From Isoetes taiwanensis (taxonomy: Eukaryota; Streptophyta; Lycopodiopsida; Isoetales; Isoetaceae): a stretch of 64,000 nucleotides of DNA. The first letter of the stretch is position 1. Each line of letters opens with the position of its first letter. Shown here one piece after another: positions 22,295 through 33,660 of the stretch. The translations under genes and the position numbers were made by a program. The stretch lies in assembly GCA_021234155.1 (NCBI GenBank), contig JAJEKV010000031.1, forward strand, positions 1,729,614 through 1,793,613, given 5' to 3'. Below the pieces are notes generated by a model. That model was not told where the DNA came from and made no database searches. It saw nothing but the letters and a program-made list of their open reading frames with translations.

Positions 22295-23714
22295 ATGAAA
22301 GGATATAAGGTTATTCTTGAGCAGAGGAGAGTTCAAGAAGAGAGAAGGAAGAAGCAAGAAGAGGAAAGGACAGCAAGACATAAAAAAAGAGCTCAGCATA
22401 AAATTGAACAGGAGAGACCGTCTCAAATTATTCCAGATATTAAGTCTTTGTACACAATGTCTACGTCTCATTCTAAGAGTATTCCATATCCCAAATATGG
22501 GGCTGGAAAAGCAGCTGAAACCCAACCAAGAACTCATATTAAACAATTTGAGAATATTAGTACTATGAATGGTCAGGATTCTGATGCCGAGAGGCTTATA
22601 TTATTTCCAACCACATTAGAGGAAAACCAGCAGATTGGTTGATTAAGTAATATGGATACAGTGAAAACATGGGTAGAAATTAAAGAGTTGTTTTTTGAAT
22701 ACATTTCAACCAACTCCAACCTCTCGAGAGTTAAAGGAGGAATTAAAAACCATACAGTTACATCACGGGGAAACTCAAAAACTTTGCTATTAGAGTGTCT
22801 GAGATTAGCAAGCCAATTAGAACATAAACCTCATGAAGAAGATATCATATCTTGGTTCATTGAGGGATTTCGAGAAAAATTAAGCAACAACTCGAATTAG
22901 ACTCACCCCGAACTTTGGATGAAGGCATAAAAGAGCATTTGTCATTGGGGAATTATGGGTGCTTGAAAAACATGTCAAGCGAACTTGAATCTTTGGTTCG
23001 AAGAAGGTGAACCGGGAGATTCGAGGAGTTCGAGAATTACAAAATAAATTACAATGGATGGAAGAAAATGTTAAGAAGTTAACTAAAGCGGAGAAACTTC
23101 GAAGAAGTTATGTATGGTGCACTAAGTGTTCTAGACCAGGGACACTATGCAAATGAATCTGCGAATTCCTATCAAGGAAAAGAAATTTTGTTACATTTGT
23201 GATCGTGATAATCATGATACAAAAGATTGCTATTTCAATTCAAGAAATAAAAACAAAAATAGTACAGATGCTTTTGTTGTAACAACAGATACATCAAGAA
23301 AAAAAGATGTCAAAGAAGTTGAATGTTGGAAGTGTGGGAGAAAGGCCACTTTGCAAGGGGACTGTAAATTCATTTAAAAGGAGCATTCCCTCTAAAAATA
23401 TAGAAAATAGTGAAGTCAAAATAGAGGAAGCGAGAATGGTCAGCCTGGAGCGTAGAATTGTTGATAATGTTGAAGCAAATGTAGTGACACGACAAAAGGC
23501 TGAGAGAGAAGGGATTCAAGTTAAAGATATTCCATTGGAAAGCGCCGTCGCGAGAATCAAAAGAAATATATCCGAAATCCTAGAGGAGAATGAAATTTAT
23601 AACTTTGCTCTGAACAAAATAAATGAATTGCAAAATTCAGAAACTCACCTACAAGAGAATGATAGTGACTTGGATAAACTCCGGAGGATTAAAAAAGACA
23701 AGTTAAAGAATTGA
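22295..23714 (+). pseudogene. Broken gag with zinc knuckles
   Basis: Pieces of a gag frame. 22295-22642 has a charged coiled-coil-like start and then an FPTTLEEN block typical of the capsid region. 22652-22900 continues it. A CCHC knuckle (CYICDRDNHDTKDC) lies near 23188. A second knuckle at about 23320 reads correctly (G-HFAR-DC) only if two small compensating indels are allowed. 23307-23714 is a charged linker. Stops at about 22640, 22898 and 23375 separate the pieces. Gag would form the particle and bind element RNA; this copy could not make it intact unless the breaks are sequence errors. Confidence 0.75.
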
Positions 23715-23932
23715 CAATTCCTACGCCATTGAAAATAGTAGTTAAATATTTGCGGGTTTCAAGGATAATATAGATGATAATTTAAAAGCGTTGGCTGAGA
23801 CAATTAAAAATCACGATTGGTTTTACCTCTTGAGTTATTGGCAAAGTATATCCCGAGTTAGGAATTCCAGCAGGATGTCTACCAAAGCAGAACAATTAAT
23901 CCCTGCATTCAAAAGTGACCCTATTGATAAGC

Positions 23933-24290
23933 AAACTCCCGTGCTAACTCTAGAAGTAAAAGGGACACACCATTCCCAAAGTGCCTATTGATGGAGGCGG
24001 GGTGAACATCATGACCAACAATTTGAGAAGGAAACTCAAGTTGGAAGCGATCAGTCCGTCGTCATTCAATGTGAGAATGGCGGATCATAGGCAAGTCGAG
24101 CCGATGGGCATTATCAAAGGAGTGCCATTTTCTATTGCGGGAATGAATTTCCAGCGAGGATTTTGTAATACTCAATACTAATGCAGCAGGGAAATATGGA
24201 TTACCAAGTGTTACTAGGTAGGCCATGGCTCACGAAAAGCCAAAAGTATTACATGATTGGGCGATAATTACATTAAAATAACTAGAGAAG
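23933..24290 (+). pseudogene. Aspartic protease remnant
   Basis: Contains PIDGGGVNIMT (the D-G active-site region of plant Ty3 proteases, with DGG in place of D-S/T-G) and about 40 codons of downstream strand pattern. After a frame change near 24180 it has the closing YQVLLGRPWL signature. The catalytic Asp is present but the frame is broken twice. Confidence 0.7.
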
Positions 24291-24799
24291 GAAAAGTCAC
24301 CAAAATAGATTTGCCCACCGGAAATTCTACCACTTTAGAGGATATGCCTATGTTTTTAGGATAGTGAATCGGGAATATGATGCATATGAAGAGTATGAAG
24401 ATGATGCCTCGGACACAGAAATGCGTTACATGGCGAAATTAGTGGAAAAGGAAACAACTTTTTCTAAAACTTTTAAAAGAAATTAATGAGGGGCAAATCA
24501 CTCTTGAACCTACTCAGGCTCATGAGGTACAAGACAATACATTACGACCTTATCTAAGTACTCCAGAAACAGAGAGGAACTAAATTTGAATCTGAAGCAT
24601 CACCTCACATAGTTAGCATAGGGACTAATCTTCCACAGAATTAGTGAAGGCGACTATAAAGTTATTAATGGAATACAAAGACATTTTGCATGGAGTTATA
24701 ATGACTTACAGTATTGATCAAACTTATGTTGATGCGGATTCCTTTGCTTCTACGATGCTTCGGCTGTCTACCAAAGGGCATATAGAATGAACCCTAATT

Positions 24800-25801
24800 A
24801 TGCGAAAAGTGTGCGGGGAAGAAATTCAAAAGTTATTACAATTCGGTTTCATCTATGAGGTTGAAACAAGTGAGTGGGTTTCTCCCATTGTAATAGTAAA
24901 GAAGAAAAATGGGAAGTTAAAGGTGCATGTGGACTATAGAAGATTAAATGATGCCACTAAAAAGGACCACTTTCCCTTGCCCTTCACCGATCAAGTACTA
25001 GAAAAAGTAGCAGGAAATGAGTGTTACTCTTTCATGGATGGGTTTAGCGGCTATAACCAGATCCGAATTCATCCAGAAGACCAATTAAAGACTACATTTA
25101 TCACCCAGTTTGGCACCTATGCCTACAGAGTAATGCCTTTTGGTTTAAGCAATGCACCGTCATTATTCCAAAGGATTATGTTAATGGTTTTTAAAAGCTA
25201 TATCGGAAATTTTATGGAAGTCTTTTTAGATGACTTTACTGTTTTCAGCAATTATAATGATCATATAGAAAAGCTTCGGCAATGCTTTAATAGGTGTAGA
25301 CAGTATGGCGTTTCTTTAAATCCAGAAAAATGTGTTTTCTTAGTAGGACATGGGATCTTGTTAGGTCACATTGTCTGCAAGAAAGGACTGCTTACTGATC
25401 CTTGTAAGGTTCAAGCAATTAGAGAGATGCCACCACCCACGAACATTACACAAGTTAAGAGATTCATGGGTAAAGCTAATTACTACAGGAAGTTTTGCCA
25501 TGGATTAGCTGAAATTGCAGCACCTCTCAATGAGCTAGTTAGTCCAAAGAACAAATTTCAGTGGACAACTCAATGTCAGAATGCATTTGAGAAAATAAAA
25601 ACTATCATGACTAATGCACCTATACTCATAGCTCCACGGTGGGATCAACAATTCCACGTTCATGTGGATGCATCAAAAATTGCCATTGGGCGATTACTAG
25701 CCCAACAAGTGGATTCAAAAGTGGACCGTCCTATTCATTTCGCTAGTAAACGGTTAAATCATGCGAGAGGAATTATAGTACCACCGAAAAAGAGGGATTA
25801 G
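24800..25801 (+). pseudogene. Reverse transcriptase and start of RNase H
   Basis: A 333-codon frame. It shows WVSPIVIVKKKNGKLKVHVDYRRLN, then PLPFTDQVLEKV, FMDGFSGYNQI, VMPFGLSNAPSLFQR and the catalytic FLDDFTVFS (two Asp present), followed by the connection region and RNase H start VHVDASKIAIG. The frame ends at 25801 because a 1-bp indel near 25763 moves the conserved NYSTTEKE block into the next frame, where it continues at 25804. RT copies element RNA into cDNA in the particle. Confidence 0.88.
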
Positions 25802-27417
25802 CAATGGTCTTTCTTTGTCCAAAAGTTTGGCACTATTTGCTTGGAAATGTTTTCCATTTCTATGTTGACCACCAAGCTCTCTTGTATTTGATTAATAAAC
25901 CATGTGTCACAGGTCGGATTACCCGTTGGCTATTGATACTTCAAGAGTTTAATTTCAAAATTATACTCAAGCCAGGCAGTGCCCATACCGTTCCTGATCA
26001 TCTGTCTCGATTAACAAATGGTGAGTTGCCTACCAGAATTAATGATGAATTACCAGATGTTAATCTCTTCCGGGTTGTTGTTACACCTCCCTGGTATAAG
26101 GGAATCGTGGAATATTTACCCACTGGGGAGCTACCATCAAAGTTTACTGCTACACAACGCAAAGATTTCGTTAAAAGAGCGGCCAAATTTAGTATAATTG
26201 CAGGTCAATTATATAAACGAGGGCAAGATAATATCCTGCGCAGATGTGTCCTACCACATGAGACGCAACGAATTGTTGAGGAAGCACACCAAGGTCTAAG
26301 TGGCGGTCACTTTGCTGCAGAAATAACAGCAAGAAAAGTTCTTCAATCCGGTCTATGGTGGCCAACACTATTTGCAGATTGTCTAAAAGCAGCAAGGACA
26401 TGTGACATTTGCCAACGCATGGGAAAACCAGGAGAAAGAAATTACATGCCTCTCACACCAGTTCTTCCTCTAGGTCCATTTGAAAAGTGGGGCATGGATT
26501 TCGTGGGTCCAATCCAACCTCCTGCAGCTAGAACGAAAGCACAATATATTTTAGTCTTAACAGACTATAATATTAAGTGGGCAGAAGCTCGCTCTCTAAA
26601 AGATAATACTGCTTTAAGTGTCGCAAGAGTACTATACTAGCAGATTATCACAAGGTTTGGATGTCCTTTAGAACTGGTAAGCGATAGAGGGGTACATTTT
26701 CTTAATGAAACTATTCAAATCTTAACAGAGAACTTCATGATTGTTCATCGGAAATCTACTCCTTACTATCCCAGGGCAAATGATCAAGCTGAATCGACCA
26801 ATAAAATTCTTGTTACAGTCTTAAAAAAAAATTGTGAAACCAAGCGCTCAGATTGAGAATTAAAGCTACCAGCTGTATTATGGGCTTATCGAACATCTTA
26901 TAAGACTGTCACAGGGCACTCACCTTTCCAACTCACGTATGGGATAGAAGCAATCATGCCCTTTGAGTTTCTAGTTCCTAGTCTTAGGGTTGCTGTACAA
27001 AATCGTTTGTCAATGGATGACTCAGCAGAACATAGATTGCTACAGCTTGAAGCCTTAGATGAAAAAAACGTCAACATCTTAGTATGGGCTCAAGAGGCAT
27101 CTAAGAACAGCAGAAAGGCATGGTTTTGATAGACATCAAAAGAAAAAATACCTTAATCCGGTGACAAAGTTTTATTGTATGACTCTCGTTATAAGCAACA
27201 TCACGGAAAATTAAAAGATCGTTGGTTGGGACCATTTCTGATCCATGAGATAAAAAGTAATGGGGCAGTACAATTGCTGGATTTGGAAGGAAAATATTTT
27301 CCATCTTTAATAAATGGCAGCAGATTAAAAAAATACATGGAAAAACCTACGGTTTCTGTAAGCATGGCCTCTCCTATAACGAAGCTTAGGCCTTCTCGAG
27401 TAGTTATTTACCTCTGA
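25756..27417 (+). pseudogene. RNase H end and integrase, interrupted
   Basis: 25804-26640 reads from the RNase H end (YVDHQALLYL) through the integrase HHCC zinc finger (H-x-GLSGGHF ... CDIC) to the first catalytic Asp (GMDFVGP). A TAG at 26638 interrupts it. The same frame then gives the second Asp (VSDRGVHF) and the Glu (DQAESTNK), with a further TGA near 26854 and more stops near 27128. 27175-27417 contains the C-terminal fold (KLKDRWLGPFLI). All three D, D, E residues are visible. There is no chromodomain. Confidence 0.85.
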
Positions 27418-28355
27418 GGATGGCAAGAGCTAGTTATTACTCGTGGGTTTCAAAAGAAACTCCAGAATGCTAAGGCACATAATATGCTCTTACATTTAAT
27501 TCTTACACCTCTACCAGGTCCACGAGCACGCCATTGGTGGAATGATAAGTGTATGAAAGTTTATCCTCATGCAAACTTCATGGAAGCCATGTCCTACATA
27601 GGGTTTTGGCCTCCACACAAGATACTTTTCTGTTTTGGAAAGGGCACCACTCGCTCTCAAAGGGCAAAGTATCTTTATGACAAATTACTAAGTGAACAAC
27701 GGAAAGCCAAATATCGATTCTGATTTGGGCTTGGAAAAAGACAATTTCAATCTAAGAACTGTTAAACGTTCATCTTATTCCAATACTAAAAATAACGAGG
27801 AACCAAATGCGCTAAATATTGCATTTGCAAATGTTTTACGAGTTGTCATCGGAAAACTCCCGAGTTTTGTTTCCAAGTTATCGATCTTCTAGCTTGCCAA
27901 AGTTAGATGCTCAAGCCCTTCAAATGCTATGTCATCTTTGGATTGCTAACATTCATACAAAGAACCACCTACTCCATCATCAAGGAAACCTTATACTGAA
28001 TTTATTTGCAACTATGATCCACTAACTTGTAATTGGTCACACCATAGCATCTGGGCCAATTACTATTACAAATGACCTCATTCAAAAAGCTTTAAGGATT
28101 CCAAATACTTCTCAAGCAATAGCTTATAATGACTTTGATCGACTCCTTTCCAAGTTACCAAAGCATCTAACGATTAATGGGATACACGTTACCTCATTCA
28201 ACCATACAAAAATGTTCTTCTTCATATTCATAAAAACTTTTTCCCCACACATGTAATACATGTTCTAAGCGATTTTGGTCTATACCATCTTGGCAACACA
28301 AGGATTTATAGTTCCCAGGCTACTATGATTACGGATAAGATATTGCGACAATTAC
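27418..28355 (+). other. Post-pol region with short open frames
   Basis: Between integrase and the 3' reading frames. Short frames at 27484-27723 (GPRARHWWNDKCMKVYPHAN) and 27692-28025 may be decayed parts of the element's extra gene. I do not recognise them. Confidence 0.4.
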
Positions 28356-29144
28356 ATGACATTAAGCAAAGATACTTTACATGAGTTCACCTTTGGTATT
28401 CATTTACAATTACTAATCAATTATGTTACGTTTGAACAGGTCAATCTTCAACCATTAATTACAGATGTGCAACAACCGGTCGTTGATGTTCATTTTGCAC
28501 AGCCAGTACTCATGCAAACAGATTCCAACAGCAATTTTGATTCAAATAATCAACTTGACATTTTAATGGGCAATAAAGACCTCACTGCTAGTACTGTTCC
28601 AACACATTCCAGTCCTGAATTTGATGACAGAAACTGGAGCATCATGGGTGGATTGTGTAAGCTTTATCAAGACATGTTGGCTGCAATTCACCATAGAGAT
28701 CGAAAAGTTAATGACTCTGCAGCACGTGTCTCAGAATTGGAGTTGGAAAATTCTGCCCTTCATGCAGATTTAGAACGCAAAGTTTCTGAATACACTCAAC
28801 TACTCCAAAAATATGACTCCTTAGTGGTGGAGCATCATAACCTCCAAAAGCAGAAGGCAACTACGCAGCATACTTCTTTTGATAAGCACAAAGACCTAAT
28901 CAAACAGACTACCGAACCAGTTTTCAAGCGGATGCAGACTCTAGTTTCTGAAAATCAGCAGTTAATTACTCAGTTAAATTATTACAAACAGAGTACCAAT
29001 CATGATGATTATGAACTTTTGCATCTTTCTCCTTATAAACCAGCTATTTCAGCTGAATGGAGAAAACCCTTTCTTGACGACCAACTTGTGCAAAAGAATT
29101 TTTTACAGGCACCTCAATCTCTCCAGGACTCTGATACGCTTTAA
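28356..29144 (+). CDS. Extra 3' reading frame of the retroelement, coiled-coil protein (262 aa)
   Basis: Open frame downstream of pol, where Athila/Tat elements often carry an additional gene. No similarity is recognised. Residues about 105-210 have a heptad-like, Leu/Glu/Lys/Gln-rich pattern (ELELENSALHADLERKVSEY and onward), strongly suggesting a coiled coil. The N-terminal third is Asp/Gln/Asn-rich. No signal peptide or membrane segment is visible, so there is no support for an envelope-like protein. Start uncertain; the true frame may begin upstream or be spliced. Confidence 0.5.
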   Translation: MTLSKDTLHEFTFGIHLQLLINYVTFEQVNLQPLITDVQQPVVDVHFAQPVLMQTDSNSNFDSNNQLDILMGNKDLTASTVPTHSSPEFDDRNWSIMGGLCKLYQDMLAAIHHRDRKVNDSAARVSELELENSALHADLERKVSEYTQLLQKYDSLVVEHHNLQKQKATTQHTSFDKHKDLIKQTTEPVFKRMQTLVSENQQLITQLNYYKQSTNHDDYELLHLSPYKPAISAEWRKPFLDDQLVQKNFLQAPQSLQDSDTL

Positions 29145-30054
29145 GGGGAAAGCTTAAAGACGTAACTTCTTTAAACCACAATTGTACAGTCAAAGTATAG
29201 AAGAAACAATCTTTACTTAAGAGCATTAGCGTTGGTTTCCACAACCGATCATCTTGGTTTCCACAACCAATGGATTTGGGCATCCAGTTCACCACCCAAC
29301 CGGATCCAGATAAGAACTAAGGCAATTTCCAAGGGAAGCAGTGAAAGGAATTGAACACAGCCTATTATCCCTTCAGCTTGTGAACAATCCAATCTTACAA
29401 TAGTATGGGCTCAATTCAACCACCAAGGAATAGAACTCAATACAATCTTAGGCTTAACCGAAAAGCCAGATATCCCTGCCTATCCAAAAGCCAGTGAACA
29501 GAGCAGACCCAGAAGCCCTGCTGTAAGATCTTCAAATCATTCAGATATACACAGGTCGGAGTTGAGCAGAGCACCCAAAGATCATGTCTGCAACAAATAA
29601 GCGAAGCGGTATATCGAGTGCGGGTTTTGTCTGCAGCGGCCGGAAAACCCAAATAAGCTCCGTTTGATTTGGCCGAACCGGCGTTCTTACGTTGATATAG
29701 CCTATCGGCCTTTTTGTTGGCGGAGAAGGCTATTTGTGTCCCCTATTTTCGATCTCAATCGCTACCCGCTATTCGGCGTTTCCCCTTTTTTATGAAAATA
29801 GTAACCCAAGGCTTGATGTCTCCCCGATCCACGCTTTTTGGCAACTAACATTAGTTGCTTTAAGACCTATTTTAACATTTGTCTTGCCGAATAAGTGATA
29901 GCCCTTTTCCTTAAAATATCTCCCTTGTCTTTTACTTGAATGGTTGCTTAATAATATCTTGCCCCATGCTCCATGGTATCTTGCCCTTGTAACCATTGTT
30001 TCCCAAATGTCCCCATTGCCTTAGTTATTTTCTTCTCTGGACCACTCCCCCTAG
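29145..30054 (+). other. Interruption between the two 3' reading frames (intron or small insertion)
   Basis: About 0.9 kb of non-coding sequence separates the coiled-coil frame from the last frame. The downstream border has ccacgttttcaacgcag at about 30087-30103, usable as a splice acceptor. No terminal inverted repeats were found by eye. Confidence 0.35.
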
Positions 30055-30723
30055 CATGCCCCCATATCAGACTCACCAAATTTTGATCCACGTTTTCAAC
30101 GCAGATTGGAGTGGCGAGCAGCTGAACGTCACCGCCTCATAAATTGGGCAATTATTCCAGGAGATTCTTGGACCAGCCAACAGGAAATTCTTCAAAATCT
30201 GAAATCTTTTATTGATGTTGCCCAACTTAGTCCAGATTTTGTTATCTATCAACAAGCTAAATATTCCAAGCTATTATATCTCACTGTTGAATCTACTAGT
30301 GCTACTAAAGAGCCTTTGATCAATATAGATCCCAACAGGTCGTGCAAAGCAACGCTCATGGACACCGCTCTTTTCTTAAAGTTAAACCATTTTCCCTCAC
30401 AATGTATGCACTTATTTGAGGAAATGGCTCACAAGAATTTTTTACTTCACGCTTCCAAAGTTTATTATGATTCGCAGCTTGCACTTCAAGGACAACGCAA
30501 GAAGCAGTTCTATGTCTTCTGCAAGCATTACAGGAAACATCACATCTCTATGGAGAAGAATTGTGTGGAGCCCTTGCTCCACACAAAAAATGGGGGGCAA
30601 GAATGTGACATAGTTGACCCAGTTATTGACCCCGTTGCGGATGATCATGTACAAGTCAGCGACGGAGATAACTCTGAAGAAGAATCAGAGTATAGTGACC
30701 ATTATAAGAGAGCACGGCGATAA
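30055..30723 (+). CDS. Last reading frame of the element, running through the PPT into the 3' LTR
   Basis: Open from the codon after a stop at 30052. The first ATG is 30106 (205 codons). The protein begins with a basic block around EWRAAERHRLINW and has no recognised domain. Codons cross the polypurine tract (30585-30603), and 39 residues plus the stop are encoded by the first 120 bp of the LTR. This tail is acidic (DNSEEESEYSDHY) and ends KRARR. Because the LTR supplies the tail, each copy of the element carries it twice, but only the 3' copy is in frame. Confidence 0.5.
   Translation, partial: HAPISDSPNFDPRFQRRLEWRAAERHRLINWAIIPGDSWTSQQEILQNLKSFIDVAQLSPDFVIYQQAKYSKLLYLTVESTSATKEPLINIDPNRSCKATLMDTALFLKLNHFPSQCMHLFEEMAHKNFLLHASKVYYDSQLALQGQRKKQFYVFCKHYRKHHISMEKNCVEPLLHTKNGGQECDIVDPVIDPVADDHVQVSDGDNSEEESEYSDHYKRARR
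30585..30603 (+). other. Polypurine tract
   Basis: aaaaaatggggggcaagaa directly before the 3' LTR start; primer for plus-strand synthesis. It lies inside an open reading frame. Confidence 0.8.
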
Positions 30724-31497
30724 ATCTTGAGTCAAGCTCCACTATTGTTGAAAATACAAAAATATTTCTATAGTTCTTCATTATTGAAAAAGACAAAAAC
30801 AAACATTGTGTTTATTGTTCTTATTATAAAAAATACAAAAATATTTTTATGTAATTTCTAGTCACGTTGAGACAGTTAGGGTTTGCCTTGCCAACAAGGA
30901 TTCGAGAGCACAAAGCACGGAGCGGACATCTCGGAGCGTGGTCGGTTAGCTGGTCTGGATCAAGAGCACGATATCTATTTAAGGTGGCGATTTGGGAAGA
31001 AAAGGTGGCTTGCAATTCAATTCTGGCCTTGAGATTTGTATGACCTATTCTTCAATGCTTATCTTTTGTATTCATGAATTGAAATCAATGGAAGATTTGT
31101 TGGCTCTCATTTCGTTTATGATGCTTAACTGAGTTGTATTCATTCATTCCTTCACATGCAAGCATCCTTTGTTTTAGCAATGACGATAACTTTGTTTATA
31201 CAATGTATATTCTAAGGCAAACAAGGCAACAATGTACAATTCGTCCATGATGTCCCTTTGATTCTTGTTCACTTATAAGCATACAAATAATTCTTACAGG
31301 TTTCTTATGGATGCGGAGATGACAACCACCAAGTCATTGGAAATAACTGATTATGAAACCTTTGATGCATGGCTTGCAGACACCATGGTATGTTTGTAAT
31401 TTCTGTTGTAGTTTGTGTTGCTATATTCCAAGTTCCTGGGTAGATTAATTCATGAAAGAATGAGTTGCTATGCTAGAGGGGTGACAGACCTTTAACA
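30604..31497 (+). repeat. 3' LTR (894 bp) of the tRNA-Asp-primed Ty3 element
   Basis: Matches 21087-21978 with four transitions and a 2-bp indel. Followed by the target duplication GTTAT (31498-31502). Confidence 0.95.
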
Positions 31498-31502
31498 GTT
31501 AT

Positions 31503-32260
31503 GGATGAAGAACGTGTGTGTGTAATTAATGTCAAACTACATATCTAAAAAAATGGGAGATATAATGCAATACATAACTGTATTAAAGGATAAGTACAAA
31601 TATGGTGGCCATGTAAGACACTGAGGATAGCAATATACGACTTGTTAAAACTGTAACGAAATAAGAAAACAAAATTTTGATACAAAAATTAAATTAGGGC
31701 TCACTGTAATAAAACAAAATGTAAGGTGAAGAATAGAATAGAATAGAATAGAATAGACAGACAAACATAAACAAAATGTAAGGTGAAGAGAAAATATAAT
31801 AAACATATAGACAGAGCTTAATAGCATTACAACGAGTTGTAATAAACAATGACAGAATTATAACTATGTATTATATTAAAAGAACAAATAGAAGTTCTTT
31901 ATATCTATACCCGTTTATAATATATAATCAGTTACATGTATGTGTACAAGCAATGAATTCTAAATTAAGTATACTGTGAAAATAGTGAGACCTCCACAAA
32001 TCTTGACTGTTCACTTTTGACGGTCCTGAACGATGACCATGTCTGATCTATACCTTTATCTTTTATATTGCAGAATTATAAATTACACATTACAAGTCAT
32101 TTCAAACTTAATCACTTTGAACATGACAACGTCTGTTGACTTATAATCTCACGCTATCTCTTTAAGGAGGGGAGACTTCCTTCTAATGTACGATGTGTTG
32201 CCCTACAACAAGAGTAGTCTTGATGCTGAGGACAACATCATTTTTAACGTGGGGAGAATA
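31503..32260 (+). other. Non-coding interior of LARD-like element (right part) with PPT
   Basis: Continuation of the outer element after the nested insertion. Contains an (aatag)n run near 31735-31755 and a 20-bp direct repeat (aaacaaaatgtaaggtgaag at about 31711 and 31772). Ends with the polypurine stretch aacgtggggagaata (32246-32260) next to the LTR start. Confidence 0.55.
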
Positions 32261-33210
32261 TGACGTTCTGCGTATTTACACGCCTTTTTGAGTATAAATA
32301 TCTGACACGTCACTATGAATAATTAATGGCGCATTAATTATTCATAAGCTAAGGTTAGCTATGGTAACCATTAATCATTAATGTGGAAACCTAACCCTAA
32401 ACCCTAATTCGAATTTAGGGCTTAACCTAATATTAAAAGGAGTTAAAATATTAAATTAGTTAACATTAACCAATTTGGAGTTGCCACCTGGCCCAAATCG
32501 ATTGGGCAAGGGAGAGTTGCTAACTTGGGACCCAAATTGGGGTTTTATACCCCCATTTGCTCCAATTCGAATTGGGGGGCAGTTGGAGAAGGAAGAGGAG
32601 CTCATCCCACTAGCAGGGCGTGGAGAACCTAAGAGATGGGAGATCTAGCTCAGATACCGGTTAGTAGGCTTAGTTAGCTTGAGATTCTAGTTAGGAACTA
32701 ACCCTTGATTGTTAGATGGACGATTAGTCTCTCTATTTTATGTTCTATTCGAAGCTATGGATGGATGGATGGATGTATAAGGATAGCTTCCTTTCTGTTC
32801 CTCCTGTGTCGTATGGGTAAAAGGGGGTAGAGACCTAAAGGCCATCCAGAAGTAGAGATGTTCCTAGTTAGAACCCTTAAAACCCAGTAAATGTGGCTTG
32901 TGCACAAGCGCCAACCTGGCTGAGGATGCTATGATGTGAGTCAGCACCAAACAACGGACACAAGGGGAATGGTAGAGGCAGCAGGACTCCTACTACGGTG
33001 TGTGCTAGGCCTATAATTAGGTCATTGTGTGTGGGGATAGCAAGATTACGACACCTCACGGGTTGTTGGATATGGCGTTATGGATAGTCCTGCGACTTTG
33101 TGTAGATTTTAGGGGTAAAGTGGGAATGCGGATATAGATTGTTGCGGGTGTGGCAGGTATCCTGGAGCACACCCAGGGAACCGTTGTGATCCGGGAGGAG
33201 AAGCTACTAC
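32261..33210 (+). repeat. 3' LTR of the LARD-like element, right-truncated
   Basis: Starts TGACGTTCTG after a PPT. Positions 32477-33205 align with 14015-14740, and similarity stops near 33210. A short telomere-like aaccctaaaccctaat at about 32395 lies inside. Confidence 0.65.
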
Positions 33211-33660
33211 GTTGTTCCCGTTGTCGAGGGGTGAGGTCATGATCGACATACATTGAGGTGCCCTTCAGTCTCACCCCCTGACGTAGTATGGCATCTCTTA
33301 CTAGTGCATCGGCAACTGCGAATTTGACAATGCGTGGGCAGTCTGGGTGCCGACCACCATGGCGGCTAGCCAGGGCAATGTGTATGTGTGTGTAGACGCT
33401 TCGTGAGGTGCTCTTCCTCCACTTCAGGAAGGCCTCAAACTACCACATTATGTCTCCTACGACTCTGCTCTTGTTGCTCACTGAGCTGCGGGGCATTGTT
33501 CCCTGTCTCCATCTTGATGTTGATTGCCTGCTGGGGGCTGCTTGCTGACTACGCGGAGCCCCCGATTGCCGTGGGGGAGTGATAGCATTGGTCTGAGCTG
33601 GAGCATCTATTGCAGCGTGCTGAGTGGCCTTCCCTCCGTGCAGTTGAGGCCTAAGCTCTT
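33211..33660. other. Spacer, nothing recognised
   Basis: About 450 bp without a supported gene. Frames on both strands up to about 79 codons have no motif. Confidence 0.4.

Larger units (their letters stand above)
21087..31497 (+). mobile_element. Full-length Ty3/gypsy element (Athila/Tat side), 10.4 kb, coding region broken
   Basis: LTRs 21087-21978 and 30604-31497 (TGTGACATAG ... CTTTAACA) are flanked by a perfect 5-bp target duplication GTTAT (21082-21086 and 31498-31502). The PBS matches tRNA-Asp and a PPT precedes the 3' LTR. The interior keeps the order gag (zinc knuckles), protease, RT-RNase H, integrase, then extra 3' reading frames. RT features such as FMDGFSGYNQI and FLDDFTVFS, the PBS and the absence of a chromodomain put it with the non-chromoviral plant Ty3 elements; finer placement needs a tree. 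The LTRs differ by only four transitions and one 2-bp indel, so insertion is recent, yet gag and pol carry many stops and frameshifts. Confidence 0.93.
14015..33210 (+). mobile_element. Old non-coding LTR retrotransposon (LARD-like), interrupted by a nested element
   Basis: A block of about 730 bp is shared between 14015-14740 and 32477-33205. The first copy runs on to an end CGTCA at 15308, followed by an initiator-Met PBS at 15312. The second is preceded by a polypurine tract and an LTR-like start TGACG at 32261. The matching TGACG...CGTCA ends and the consistent order support one element with LTRs of about 1.5 kb, its 5' LTR truncated on the left and its 3' LTR on the right. About 5.8 kb plus 0.76 kb of interior shows no gag-pol. 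A younger element occupies 21087-31497 within it. Target-site duplications cannot be checked because both outer ends are lost. Confidence 0.65.

Noticed and set aside
28356-30723. Envelope-like gene in the extra 3' region
   Set aside because: No signal peptide or membrane segment; one part is a soluble coiled coil, the other ends in an acidic tail.
32390-32425. Interstitial telomere repeat (aaccctaaaccctaa)
   Set aside because: Only about two units, inside an LTR.
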